Assembly (NCBI GenBank): GCA_024195585.1
Contig: SWBL01000034.1
Span: forward strand, 62,001-126,000
Direction of reading: 5' to 3'
From: Aureobasidium sp. EXF-3400
Taxonomy: Eukaryota > Ascomycota > Dothideomycetes > Dothideales > Saccotheciaceae
Length of the DNA: 64,000 bases
Part shown: positions 20,904 to 32,646 of the stretch, piece after piece
Layout of the letters: each line of letters begins with the position of its first letter
How positions within the stretch are numbered: the stretch's first letter is position 1
Translations under genes and position numbers: made by a program
Notes under the pieces: model-generated
Told to the model about the DNA's origin: nothing
The model's input: only the letters and a program-made list of their open reading frames with translations
The model's database searches: none

Positions 20904-22564
20904 ATGAAGACAACCACAGCATTTGCCGTTGCCTCTTCTTTGTCGGGCCTTGCCTCTGCATTGCCCTACATGGGTCCTGGCACGCTGGAGATGAGACAGC
21001 AGATGACCAGCAAGAACGCGACCTGGACTGATCTGAGAGGAAAGGTTAGCTTTCCTCATGAATGAAGGGTCTTGATGGAAGCTGACGTGCTACACAGATC
21101 AAGCACGTTGTGTACCTCATGATGGAGAACCACAGTTTCGACAACATTGCCGGATACTGGGACTTCCACCCTGACATTGACAACCTCCGCAACATCACTT
21201 ACTGCAACCAGTACACAAACCCTAACTGTATGTCATTCATTCTGAGGCATTAGTATTGTGCTTACCAGTCATCCAGGGACCGTGTGGAATGAGCCCATCG
21301 ACATCTGCGCCGGCCCATACGAAGATGAAGTTCCTTTGAAGGATCCCGACCACAACTTTGCCGGTACCTCCTACGAGATCTACCGCACCTGGTACCCTTC
21401 TAAGAACGATACACCTTCCATGGGAGGTTTCATCGAGCGTCAGTCTGAGAAGTACAGCGAGACCCCCGGAGATGCTTCCTTTGTCATCAAGGCCTACTCT
21501 CAGGAGAAGTCTCAAGTTCTTGCAACTCTTGGTGAAAATTTTGCCTTCTGGGACTCTTACCACGCTGAGCACCCCGGTCCTACCAACCCTAACAGACAGT
21601 TCGCCACATCAGGCTCGACATGTGGTATGGTAGACAACGGCAAACAGGCGTCCGGATGGTTCGCCAACGTCACCGGAACCACCTGTGCCAAGTCCATCTT
21701 CGAGTCTCTTTCTGAGAAGAACATTACCTGGAAGAACTACTACGAGACCGATATCATCGATGCCTGGATGTACAAGTGGGTCCAGGACAATGCCATGGAC
21801 CAGCTCGTCCATGCCGATGAATTCTACTCGGATCTCGAGGCCGGCACTCTGCCTACCTTCAGTTACATCAACCCTGAGTGCTGCACCATCGACTCGATGC
21901 ACCCCTCTTCGAACATGGCAGCTGGTGAGCAGCTCATCAAGCATTTGTACGATGCTGTCAGACAGTCCAAGTACTGGAACGAGACGTGAGCACTTACATT
22001 GATTTCAAAATCCGATGCGTTACTGACTCGAGTCAACAGAATGATCATCATCAACTTTGACGAGCACGGTGGTTTCGCCGATCACGTCGGCCCACCTGTC
22101 AACATTCCTGCTCCTCAAGACGGCATTGCCTTCAGCGGCCTGAGCGACGCTCACAACGTGACTTATGACTTCACTCGCCTTGGAGTTCGGTCAGTATCGC
22201 TCTTTTTCCATCATATTTTTCTTCACTGACACCTCTCCACAGCGTTCCTGCCTTTGTCATCTCGCCATGGATCGCCCCTAACACCTTGATCCACGACTAG
22301 GGCACTTCATACGCCGACAACTCGGCCTACACCCACACCTCATTCTTGCACTTCCTGCAAAACCTCTGGGACCTCGAGGGTCTGAACAACCGTGTTCAAT
22401 GGGCAAAGACTTTCGAGTATGTGTTCCAGGACACGATGAGAACCGACACGATTGAGGAGCTGCCTACTCCTGTCTGGATTGGTGGCGCGAACGGTCAACC
22501 CGAGCCCGAGGCTTTCTACAAGCTCAACCAGCCTTACAGCTACTATGCCGATTTGGAAGACTAA
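20904..22564 (+). pseudogene. Secreted acid phosphatase/phospholipase C-type phosphoesterase with in-frame TAG
   Basis: Five exons (20904-21044, 21098-21227, 21277-21985, 22040-22189, 22243-). A signal peptide is followed by phosphoesterase-family metal-site motifs LMMENHSFDN and IINFDEHGGFADHVG. After LGVRVPAFVISPWIAPNTLIHD the frame meets TAG at 22298-22300. The same frame stays open for 87 more codons with clearly homologous sequence (YTHTSFLHFLQNLWDLEGL) to TAA at 22562-22564. A single substitution from GAG or CAG would explain this. The stop leaves the metal-ligand motifs but removes the conserved C-terminal part. Family members are acid phosphatases or phospholipases C, secreted under phosphate limitation. 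Alternatives are a recent null allele, a sequencing error or readthrough. Confidence 0.8.
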
Positions 22565-23193
22565 GAAGGTGCGGGTATGTGACGAGGTTGGATGTTTGAG
22601 GATACGGTTTCGATGGATGTTGCAAATATTTGATGACGATTACGGCTCCCTTTAAACTGTCGAATTGAATGGATTGTTGAAATGCATAATGCAAGCTCAA
22701 AAGCGCCATGAGGATCCAACACGTGACCGCGAAGTGTGAGGCAAGCAGTAGGTATTTCCGTGTCGCGGGGTGTCATCATCTGTTCAACGGTATATTCGAC
22801 GACCTATGTGTGTATATCCTAGATCTTTGATATCCCAGCTCTTGTTCAGATAATTCCTTGCTCTTTCGGCAGTTGCGCGAAGCGACCTTCCGTAGATGGC
22901 ACACTTAGGACGGTTCTCGTGAATGAACATCGCTCCTGATAGCGGAGCGATGACTCATGGTGCTTTCTGCTGTTCGTCAAGGTCGCGCGGGGTAGCCGTC
23001 AGGAGCTCCTTGCTGCTGCAAGATCATGGTTTGCGTATCAAATGTACGTTTTCGCGAGGTAAATTTGGAGCACTATCTTGGATGATAGTCGATGTGTTGA
23101 TTGATTGGGGTTGAGGAGGTTGGAGTGATGGATGAGGCATGTAGGACAAGCCGAGTGACGGCGCCGAGTCTAAGGAGGCCCCCCTTACCAACC
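22565..23193. other. Tail-to-tail intergenic region
   Basis: 629 bp between convergent genes; nothing recognised. Confidence 0.5.
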
Positions 23194-24236
23194 TCAAGGA
23201 CTCGAGACCTCGTCACGGTCAAACACCATCGCTAACCCATCCAGCGCAAACGCATCCTCCTGTTCAACTGCATGCATCACCTCACACGCTTTCCTCGCAC
23301 ATACTACCACATCATCAACCACGCGCCCGGCAAACCCTCTCCGCTTCAACCCCGCCGCATCCCCAAACCTCTCTTTCCAGAACATCCACCGTTCAACACT
23401 AAACCCATCTTCGCCTTTCCATAGAGCTTTGCTGCCATCACTGCCGCCAATCCATTCTCTTGTTTCCATGTTTCCGCTGTACAAATCTTTTCTCTTGCAA
23501 AACTCCCAGATCAGAGGCGCAGAGTGGAGGAGCCATTGAGCTGCTGCGGGGATATAAATGCCTGCTCTTCGGATTTGAGGGTAAGTAGCGATTTCCACCT
23601 CTAGAGCTTGCATTAGGGTGTCTCTAGCGATACACTGCATACTTTTCCATTCGCAAGTGATGGAGGGTGTCAGAGCAGTAAGATACAGCACGGCAAATCT
23701 GTTGGCGGCTTTGTATTGTTGTGCTTGATCTTGCCAGGTCAGTGGGCAATTCCCCAGATCTATGTCGTGAATTGCATGCACATCTGTCAAAGTCCGTATG
23801 AGCTTTTTTTTGCAACAAAATGGACGGAATGTGGGTCTGTTGAGATCTACTTACTAAGCGCGCATTCGCAAAACCAAAAACTGAATTCGGGAATGTCTTG
23901 CCAGTAGGTTCTTCCGTTCTCCTCGATCGGTCTGCCATCCACAATCACATCAGGTAATGTCGATAGATGTAAGAGCATCTGGACGATGTCTTGATGGTTT
24001 TCCAAAGTTGTCGTTGGGTATGTGATTGCGCGAGAGAGCAGAGAGAACAGGTAAACTGATATCTTTTCGCTTTTGCACAGACGAGGCTCATAGATAGTTG
24101 CGAGGCCATGGGCTGCTGATTCGGAAGTGATGGTCTTGTCAAGAAGGTTCTGGATAATCGATATGGTTTCTTGCTCCTCAAGTCGCGAAGAACAGCACTT
24201 GTCGTTCCGTTGATTGGCTGCCCAGTTTTGTGTCAT
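23194..24236 (-). CDS. DUF3632-like hypothetical protein
   Basis: Two exons (24236-23855 and 23783-23194) joined at GTAAGT give 323 residues. The sequence is soluble, alpha-helical and Trp-rich, without signal peptide or membrane segment. Features such as PEFSFWFCECAL, the WQDQAQQYKAANRFAVLYLTAL helix and the C-terminal WKERFGDAAGL resemble the fungal DUF3632 group, whose function is unknown. This family call is from memory of its general pattern and should be tested. The gene faces the sugar-transporter remnant on the same strand, with no sign of co-function. Confidence 0.6.
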
Positions 24237-24443
24237 GGTTTCGTATCAGACTGTACGAGGAATTGGGTTGCATGAGGTTCACTGTTTTCAGCACTTTTGA
24301 ACTGCCAGTGCGGTGTCTGGATACGTGAATGAAGGATTCTTATTGCGTCATGGGAAAACACGAGTCAGTGTTTTTGATATATACGTCCGTATGTCCTCGC
24401 TCATGTGTCCAGCTATCAATCTCTTCACCAAGCATCATCGCCT

Positions 24444-25160
24444 TTATGCCACAACCTTCTCAATCATAGCAACGCCGTGTTGTTCGCTGACCAACACCTG
24501 CTTCTTCTCCAAAGATTTCTTGACAGGCTTGGGAGCTTCAAAGCTACCGTCGAGATCGAGCTATGAGAAAATGAGTCAGTAAGTCAGCTATACACAGAGA
24601 TGTCATGAACTCTTACAGTGCGGTTTCTGGTCTCAGGGAACCAATACCAGATAATGACGGTCTGAGCAACACACCAGATGATGAAGATGATATAGGTCTT
24701 CCATCCAATGTTCTTAAGCGGGACAGGCCAAGCGAACTGGTTGAGTAAACCACCAGCATTGACAGCCAAACTCGAGAACGCCATACCCTTGGCGCGCATC
24801 TCGAAAGACAGGACTTCAACAGGATACAAAGCTTGCAGAGGAGTAAGGCAGAAAGAGAAGACAGCGCCGAACATGAAGATCATGGCGACGGTGACTTTGG
24901 CAGCACTTGGGTTTGCAGATTCCTTGAAGATGCCGCTGGCGGTGGTCATGCCGACCCAGACAATTGCACAGCCAGTCATGCCGGTAAGCATAAGGCGACG
25001 CCTGCCTACTTTGTCGACGAATGCGAAGCCCATCAGGGCAGAGACAAACTGGAAACATGCGTAGCGCAAGTTAATGTTGGTCTGTTGAATAGCTTGGTGG
25101 TAGCCAGCAGTGTCAAGCACGGCAGCGATGAAATACGTTAATACAGCATTACCTGCCCAC
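24444..25160 (-). pseudogene. MFS sugar transporter, 5'-truncated remnant
   Basis: Two exons (25160-24617 and 24560-24444) encode the last ~219 residues of a sugar porter: WAGNAVLTYFIAAVLD, FVDKVGRRRLMLTGM (the repeated sugar-porter signature in the second half), the PVEVLSFEMRAKGMAF loop and the FPETRNRTLDLDG end that closes the family. This covers TM7-TM12. The remaining exon begins at a good acceptor (CTAAC...CGTAG), but no exon for TM1-TM6 or an upstream donor in phase is seen in the 1.2 kb up to the next gene. It resembles lactose/hexose permeases of the LAC12 group. The intact reading frame suggests recent truncation. Confidence 0.75.
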
Positions 25161-26413
25161 CTACGGGCGAATTGAGTGTTAGCGCAAATCAGGCAAGTGT
25201 GAGCAAAAGACGAGTTGTGTCGTTGAATGTGGGGATGTAGTTGATAGATATAGATCTGCATGCACCCCGCGTGGTCACCCCGGAGGTTTCAATTTGGGAG
25301 GATTTTACATGGAGGCGAGCCCTCCGCATGTATACAGGGAGCCGTTGAACCTTACCGAGCCTGGGGAACGCCATATGAGTCCATTCTCACCTATGTCAGA
25401 TGTCCAATATATGGTGCATCATAGCGAGATTATGGTCGATGGTCAGGACGACAGGATGCGGGCATACAGCATATCTGCACTCTTACAGAATCCAGAAACT
25501 GGTTTTGGAATGGAAGAAAGGCTGATGACCCTAGACGCCAGAATGGTTGGATTTCAACCCAGAGAGATCAAGAGCTGCGTTACAAGTTAAAACACGAATC
25601 ATCAACAAGCAATATCATGTATTGAACTGTTCAACCTCGCAAGTATGCATCCTGCAAGGTCCTCATGCCAAATGGAACAAGCGCCCCACCTCACGTCTTT
25701 TGGTCGAGAGCACAAGACATTGCCAAGTGTGATTAGCAGTGACCAGGGAATCAGGCGAGGAGACTAGATTAATACCAAAGGCGTTGCTGGAACTGCGGCC
25801 CTGGAAGCCTGCGTTGAATAGATTTGCTGACCGCGAACATGCTTGATGGTACGCCTAGGCGACAGGAAGAATTCCCAAGAGGAAGTGGCTCGAGATTCCA
25901 AATGCTTGCCACATTGTCGCATAGCTTTCGGGCGACATACCGAAAATTTCGATTGGTTTCGAGGGCTTATTAGCCTGGAGCGCTACGGATCCTGGTGTTG
26001 GGCCATAGGAAGTAGCTCAGTCCGCAAAATTTCGAGGCCGCAAGACTCAAGAGCTCTTAAAGTTACATCACATGTCGCATTGAGTAAGTCGACCTGCATA
26101 GACCGCGACACTGGTGTGTACGCGTCTGTTGTATGAGAATCGTGGTGGCAGGTTGGTTTCGGAGGAAGAAGGTCCGCTCCTGATGGGGAACCTCGGTTAG
26201 GGCTGGAGCCAAGATTGAGAGCTAACCACATCGGGGACGAAGCTCTCAAGAGCAGCTCCGTCGAGCTCCTGCCAAGTTGGTCACTGTCAACTATCGAAGA
26301 GCAGACCGCCTGAGATTATCCGGCTCAGGATCGTACAGTCTATCCGGGAGCTCTTATAAGATGCGAACTCTCGCCGTAGTGTCGGCTGTCGCATGTCCAA
26401 CTTTACAGCAAAC
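25161..26413. other. Intergenic, 5' of beta-mannosidase and transporter remnant
   Basis: 1.25 kb without a supportable gene. A 98-codon plus-strand ORF at 25294-25590 has no recognisable motif. The missing transporter half should lie here and does not. Confidence 0.5.
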
Positions 26414-29160
26414 ATGACCCGTACCACGGAGATGCTGGTGCAAGAACTCAGAAACTCATGGGAGTTCAAACAGACTGACTTGGACAATTGGATGCCAGTC
26501 AAGACTGTTCCGACCAATGTGCATCTTGATTTGATTGCGAATGATATGTAAGCGCCAATAAGCGCCAATCCAAACTCTTTGCGACTGTCACTACTGACTT
26601 TCGCCGTCACAGTATCCCAGACCCTTTCTTAGGTTTCAACGAGCTCAAATGCGAATGGGTAGCCGACAAAAGTTGGACTTACAGAACGAAGCTTCCAGAT
26701 GTCGGACCTACACGAGAAGGCGCTATCCATGAACTTGTTTTCGACGGCCTTGACACATTCGCAACGGTCAAGGTCAATGGAGAGGTTGTCCTCAGAAGCG
26801 ACAACATGTTCATTCCGCATAGGATAGATGTCACGGAGAAGGTTAAGGATGGTAGCGGCAACGTGTTGGAAATTGACTTTCGTTCAGCGCTTGTTGAGGG
26901 TCGCAGGATCAAGGACGCTCATCCCGAACACAAATGGGTTGGCTTCAATGCAGACATGGCTAGGCTTGCTACCAGGAAAGCTCAGTACCATTGGTAATAT
27001 TTTACTCTCAAAGATTCCAGTGCAGATACTGACATGAAGCAGGGGCTGGGACTGGGGTCCTGTGCTGATGACTTGCGGTCCATGGCGAGCAGTTCGTCTA
27101 GAAACCTCATACGCTCGCATCTCGGATATGCGAGTGGACTACGATCTCAACAAGTCTTTGGATGACGTTGTTGTGCGAATCGCAGCCTCTACAGAGCGCT
27201 CTTCCCACGCCGATGTCAAGATCGCCATCCATTCAGGAAAGGATCTGATTTTCGAAAAGACAGTTTCGGTCGACAGTAAGGGCGTCGCTAAGGCAGACTT
27301 TCACATCTCTCACCCAAAACTATGGTTTCCGCATGGATATGGCAAACAATCGCTATATACATGTGAAGCCGTCTTGATCCTGAACGGACGAAATGTGCAC
27401 TCTTGTAGCAGAAAGACTGGTTTCCGTCGTGGCGAATTAGTACAAGAGCCAGATGAGGTCGGCAAAACATTTTTCTTTAGGATCAACGGCATCGATGTGT
27501 TCTGTGGCGGCTCTTGCTGGATCCCTGCCGATAGCTTCACACCCCGAATCACGAAAGAAAGATATCAGTCATGGCTGCAAACCATGGTTGATGGTTATCA
27601 AATTATGATAAGGTATGTTCGTCCTCCGGTCTGTATCCGAACAATCAACTGACGCTGCCTATAGAGTCTGGGGTGGTGGTATTTGGGAGGAGGATATCTT
27701 CTATGATACATGCGATGAACTTGGCATCCTCGTATGGCAGGATTTCATGTTTGGCTGCGGAAACTATCCTGCTGCGATTAAAGAGTTCAGAGACTCAGTC
27801 GAGGCCGAATGCGTTGCACAAGTCAAGCGCATCCGTCATCATCCATCGATTGTCATTTATGCTGGCAACAACGAAGACTACCAGGTGCAGGAACAGTGTG
27901 GCCTCACTTATGACTACGCCGACAAGAATCCTGAAAACTGGCTCAAGACCGATTTTCCTGCAAGATACATCTACGAGAAGGTACAGAGCTACTGCAGTCA
28001 TTATATTTGTTCTGATACTAACACTCTGGCAGATGCTACCAGAAATGATTGCCTCGCACTCACCTCATGTGCCGTATCACCCCGGATCGCCATGGGGAGA
28101 CGGTCTCATATCATCTGATCAGACCGTCGGTGACATGCATCAGTGGAATGTATGGCATGGTACCCAAGAGAAGTACCAGATCTTCGATACCCTTGGCGGC
28201 CGTTTCAACAGCGAGTTTGGCATGGAAGCCTTCCCTCATATCGACACTATCAAATACTATGTCACCGATCCAGCCGAGCTTTATCCTCAATCGCACATGA
28301 TCGACTTCCACAACAAGGCAGATGGACACGAAAGAAGAATTGCAACGTACTTGATCGAGAACTTCAGGACGACGTTTACCAGTCTTGAAGCATATATACA
28401 TCTCACGCAACTCAGCCAGTCAGATGCACTGATGTACGGTTACCGTGGCTGGCGGCGGCAGTGGGGTCAAAAGAGACACTGCGGTGGCGCGCTCGTCTGG
28501 CAACTCAATGATTGCTGGCCTGTCACATCATGGGCTATCATCGACTATTTCCAGCGCAAGAAGCCTGCATATTATGCTATGCGAAGAGTGTTGGCCCCAA
28601 TCGCCATCGCGGTCAAGCGCGCGCACCACGATTGGAGCGTCGTTCATGCCCGGCCTGCGAAGACAAGTTCTTACGAATGCTGGGTATCGAGCAACAGTAC
28701 GAAAGATGTGACAGCCAGCAAAGTGGAGCTCAAGTTCATCTCCATCGCTTCAGGGTTGGAGATCAAGCAAGCCCTGACCAGGGATAAAGTAAGGATCACA
28801 GCCAATGGCACGACAAACATATTCGAGGGTGAGATCAACAACGAGAAGGAAGAGCCACATGTTCTTGCAGCACGAATTTGGATAGATGGCGAGGATGAGG
28901 TTGTATCGCGAGATGTTGACTGGCCTCAACCACTGAAATATCTGAACATGGAGGAAAGAGGCGTCAAGGTGAGCTTCAATGATGGCAAAATCACGGTGAC
29001 ATCAGACAAGCCGACGAAAGGTCTGGTCTTCGAGGAACGAGAAGGCGTTCTTGTGAACGACAGTGCTGTGGACATCGTACCTGGAGATGAGCAGATCATC
29101 ACAGTCAGGGGGTTGAGACCTGGTGACGCACCTCTGAGATGGCGTTACTACGGACAGTAG
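26414..29160 (+). CDS. mndB: GH2 beta-mannosidase B
   Basis: Five exons (26414-26547, 26613-26993, 27043-27612, 27665-27980, 28033-29160) give 842 residues, the usual length for the intracellular B type. The N-terminal sugar-binding domain contains VFDGLDTFATVKVNGE; a beta-sandwich contains HWGWDWGPVLMTCGPWR. The TIM barrel has MIRVWGGGIWEEDIFYD, the acid/base Glu in YAGNNEDYQ and the nucleophile Glu in FNSEFGMEAFP. VWQLNDCWPVTSWAIIDYF follows. There is no signal peptide, which fits mndB rather than the secreted mndA. The enzyme removes terminal beta-1,4-mannose from mannan oligosaccharides. All splice joins keep the frame. Confidence 0.93.
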
Positions 29161-29239
29161 CTATCAAGCTGCGGAACTTCGCGTCAAGAATGTGTGCAGC
29201 GAAAGAACGAAAGTCATGTTTTCATTAAAATCGTACAGT

Positions 29240-30448
29240 CTACTCATGGCCAATAGGCTTAGCTGCCTTCTGCCATGCAAGCGAGGCAGAAGCACCAAGC
29301 AACCAGCTAGGTTGTCCCGAGATGGTAGGGTCAACTCCGATAAAGTTGTTAGGGAAGCCAATATCAAAAGGTCTAACATCCTCCAACTTCTTGATCTGTT
29401 CATCGGACAGCTTGATGGTCAAAGCCTTGATGTTGTCGTGGAGATGCTCGACCTTGCGACCACCGACAAGAGGGAAGACGTTGATGGTCTTGGACATGAC
29501 GTAGGCCAGAGCGACGGCAGTGACGGTGACATTGTGCTCGTTGGCGATTTCTTCGAGGGCGGCGCTCATTTTGACTTCATCTTCGTTTTGCTCGGAGCTG
29601 CCCATCATTTTGCGCAAGCCTTCGTTCTTCTTCTTGCGCTCTTCAATGGCGGCCTTCGACTGGAACTTGCCACCACCGAGGACGTCCCAAGGTGCTAATG
29701 CCATCCCGAAATGGCGGGCCATCGGGATAATCTCACGCTCAAAGTCGCGGAGCATGATATTCCAGCGGCCTTGGTAGATGGAGAAGGGAGTCTTGCCATG
29801 GGCTTTGGCGTAGTAATTGGCGGCTGAGACGATCCAAGCGGGCGTGTCACTAATGCCGAGGTACATGACTTTTCCTTGCTCGACGAGGATGTGTAGACTG
29901 TCCATGATCTCTTCAATTGAGGTAGTGTGATCCCACCAATGCAGGTACAGAATATCGATGAAGTCGGTCTGGAGCTTCTTGAGCGAGTCGCGAACACTCA
30001 TGAACAAGCTGCGCTTGTGGTTTCCGCAGTGGTTGGCTGCCTTGCCCTTGCCCAGATCATAGCCCTTGTAGTCGGACTGTGAAGGCTTGAGTCAGTACAA
30101 GATAGATCGATCAAAGACAAGAGTAGCTGAGCTTACGGTAAACTTTGTAGCAATGACCATCTGATCACGGTTTCCGCGCTCTTTCATCCATTCACCGAGC
30201 CACTGCTCAGACTGCTCGTTTTGGTAGTTGTTGGCCGTGTCGATGAAGTTACCCCCAGCCTCGACAAAGGCATCAAGAAGGGCAAATGACTGCTTCTTGT
30301 CCATGCTGCCCATGAACTCGGACCATGCATCACCAATTGACATGGCACCAAGCTGCAGAGGAGAGACACGGATACCAGCTGTCGAAGACAGGATGCGCAG
30401 TCTGCCGAGCTCGGTGGCTGGCTCAGGTGCGGGGGCGAAGAGAGACAT
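29240..30448 (-). CDS. Aldo-keto reductase (Aad/norsolorinate-reductase type)
   Basis: Two exons (30448-30137 and 30076-29240) give 382 residues. The catalytic tetrad is visible: Asp and Tyr in [14 protein letters not shown], Lys in MVIATKFT and His in [11 protein letters not shown]. Cofactor-site motifs [28 protein letters not shown] and [12 protein letters not shown] follow. The sequence belongs with yeast aryl-alcohol dehydrogenases and the NorB/NorA-like reductases, which reduce aldehydes or ketones with NADPH. No polyketide cluster lies nearby, so an aryl-aldehyde role is the safer guess. Confidence 0.9.
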
Positions 30449-31248
30449 GATGGAAGTATGGAAATGCGGTGATTGAGATGTCGCAAAGGGAGAGTACCGA
30501 CAAAGAACTAGGGGACACGACAAAAATCTATACCATCAAGGTCCGGAGGTAAAGCTGTAGCTACCCCTTCAAGCTCCGTCTCACGTTAGATCGTCATTAG
30601 ATCATCAACGGACTTAACCATCATATCCGGTCAACGTCGAGCTTGGCGCCATAACCACACTCGACCCCTCTCGCATCTCACATCATCACCTACCTCGCAA
30701 CCGTCTGTGAAGGGATATGTACATGGTACTTCATTTATTACTCACACATCCAATCTATAATTCAGGCAGCAGTGGATGCTTGAACCACAGGTCGCATAGC
30801 AGCAAGAAATCCTCAGCTCCCGATGACCCCTGCCGTACAACGTCAACAATCAGCCAAGAGTGACAGCATTCCAGATGAATTTCATGATTGTGAATTGTGG
30901 AAAGAGTTGACTGATACCTTGCCTCACATCAACAGTCCTTTACACATCTACACACAAATGACAGAAGAGGAGGATCGTCTTCTGTCAATACACGTGACGA
31001 ATACATGTGAAGAAAAAGGCGATTTTGTGAGCCTGGAGCTTGCTTGTTATATCTCAATCACATGGCTGTTATAAAGAAAACAAAACTGACTTCTCTCAGG
31101 CTATCTGGATCAAGAATGCAGATTCGTTCTACCAGAACCGGCGACACTGTTCGTTAATTCATGGTATAATGGATCACCAGGGCTTATAGCAAACACTGTC
31201 CTCCGGTTTTGATCCATTTCATTGTACCAACATGCAACTTACAAGAGC
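30449..31248. other. Intergenic
   Basis: 800 bp. An 83-codon plus-strand ORF at 30823-31074 lacks recognisable features and is not called. Confidence 0.5.
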
Positions 31249-31888
31249 TTAAACAAACATATGTGAACCCATTGGTATCAGTTCCATCACAGGCCAGCAG
31301 CCTCTAACCTTTCCAACTACTCTCCAACGACCCTGAGACAACTCGTCCACAAGTTCTTGAAGGAAGCCGTCGTGCGTGACGACTCCACCACCACCACCGT
31401 CGGTGATAGTATCCTCGACTGTTTCTGTTTTGTCTTCGGGCATCCCCAAAGCTTCTGGCGACGGTTCATGCTTGATCGTCCAACAGGCACTCATGCTTCT
31501 CTCCAGAGCTCTGGGCAAATTCTCGAGAGCTAAGTCATAAGGAATGGCAATCATCTTTGATCCATCAACGTCAAACGCTCCAAGTTGCCCTCTCAAACCT
31601 AGCGTGATCACCAGGCGTGAAGATACGGTGGTCTGTTATTGATAGTACATCTTCATCTTTCCAGGTTGAGAATTCGCGTTTTCTCAAGTGAATTAATTCA
31701 ACAATGTTAATCCAGTCAGACTTGGCAGAAGAACGAAAGACCCTGTACCGAGCCGCAGCTCCTGTTTTGTGGGGCACAAAAAGATGGCCGCGGCGTGGGA
31801 GAATCTCGGCAGACGAAACCTTGTAAGCGCTTAGACGAACAGAACAGCTGCCTTCAACTGGTCTTGATTGTTGTTGTTGTTGATTCAT
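31249..31888 (-). pseudogene. Unknown protein, probably frameshifted near 31570-31610
   Basis: An upstream frame starts at 31888 (Met-Asn then five Gln) and reads through ARYRVFRSSAKSDWIN, IVELIHLRKREFSTW and SITDHRIFTPG to a TGA at 31571-31573. A second frame takes over in the same region and runs to 31249 (FDVDGSKMIAIPYDLALENL ... PMGSHMFV). The hand-over fits one extra T in GTTTGACG: removing it joins SV to FDVDGS. No GT-AG intron of normal size explains it. The family is not recognised; the sequence looks soluble, with a Gly-rich loop. It may be a genuine disabled gene or a base-calling error. Confidence 0.5.
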
Positions 31889-32646
31889 TTATGCACTGAT
31901 TCAAGGAAATTTCTGAGAATCTCTGGCAGATTCTGTTGCAACGAAGACCGGATGCAGCATGAATCAGATGAGCATCATGGATGGGGAATGACTTGATCAA
32001 GTCATGGTTTCTGCTTGCTATCCTCAGAAGGACGGGTCAAAAAAGCTGAGATTGAGATTGGACAATGACCCCGATTGCTGAGCAAACTCGATGTATATGG
32101 GAGTAAATAACTACCACAGCACGCTCATTTCATGATATAATGGTTGCCATAAAGCCCATACAGACCATGCTATCGCCTCAAAACAGTTCGAAGAGCATGT
32201 TTCTTCTGTCACCCTGTCTTCCACGGACCACAATCCGTCCTCCGCAAACCCGCAAAATGTCAAAACCCAAACTGCCGTTACCGTGCCGTCCACATACGTC
32301 AACTCTAGCCTCTTATCGCGCGTTTATCCCTGCTGGCCGCAAACCTAGAATTCCTGCTTTTCGGGCCAAACCGTTGGTCGAACGGCTCTTTGTTGATCTG
32401 TTTACGGCGCCACGTGTATCTTTGCTGTGATGTAGGTGGCATGAGGGGCAGCAAGCTGTCTCTTTTGTTGAGAGGGGCCGCGGTAGGTTGTTGAGGCTGG
32501 CATATACCTGTTTCCGCCAGTGTGCTGTCATATCTGGAGCTTCTCTCTGTTGTTATCTTGGTGCCTATTCGCATCTTTGTTTTCTCTGTCTCCCTCCGCT
32601 TTCCGTTCACATCCATACATTACTCACTGATAGAAACATACTCAAC
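31889..32646. other. Divergent intergenic region, unknown gene / alpha-amylase
   Basis: 758 bp that should contain the amylase promoter. Short ORFs are present, none with recognisable content. Confidence 0.5.

Noticed and set aside
22190..22300. An intron ending at the TAG (CTAAC...GACTAG) that would remove the premature stop in the phosphoesterase.
   Set aside because: It would delete the conserved segment VPAFVISPW and leave the downstream exon out of frame. The acceptor at 22241-22242 gives the correct family sequence.
25294..25590. 98-codon plus-strand ORF as a small gene.
   Set aside because: No recognisable motif or splice support, and it overlaps the region where transporter sequence was lost.
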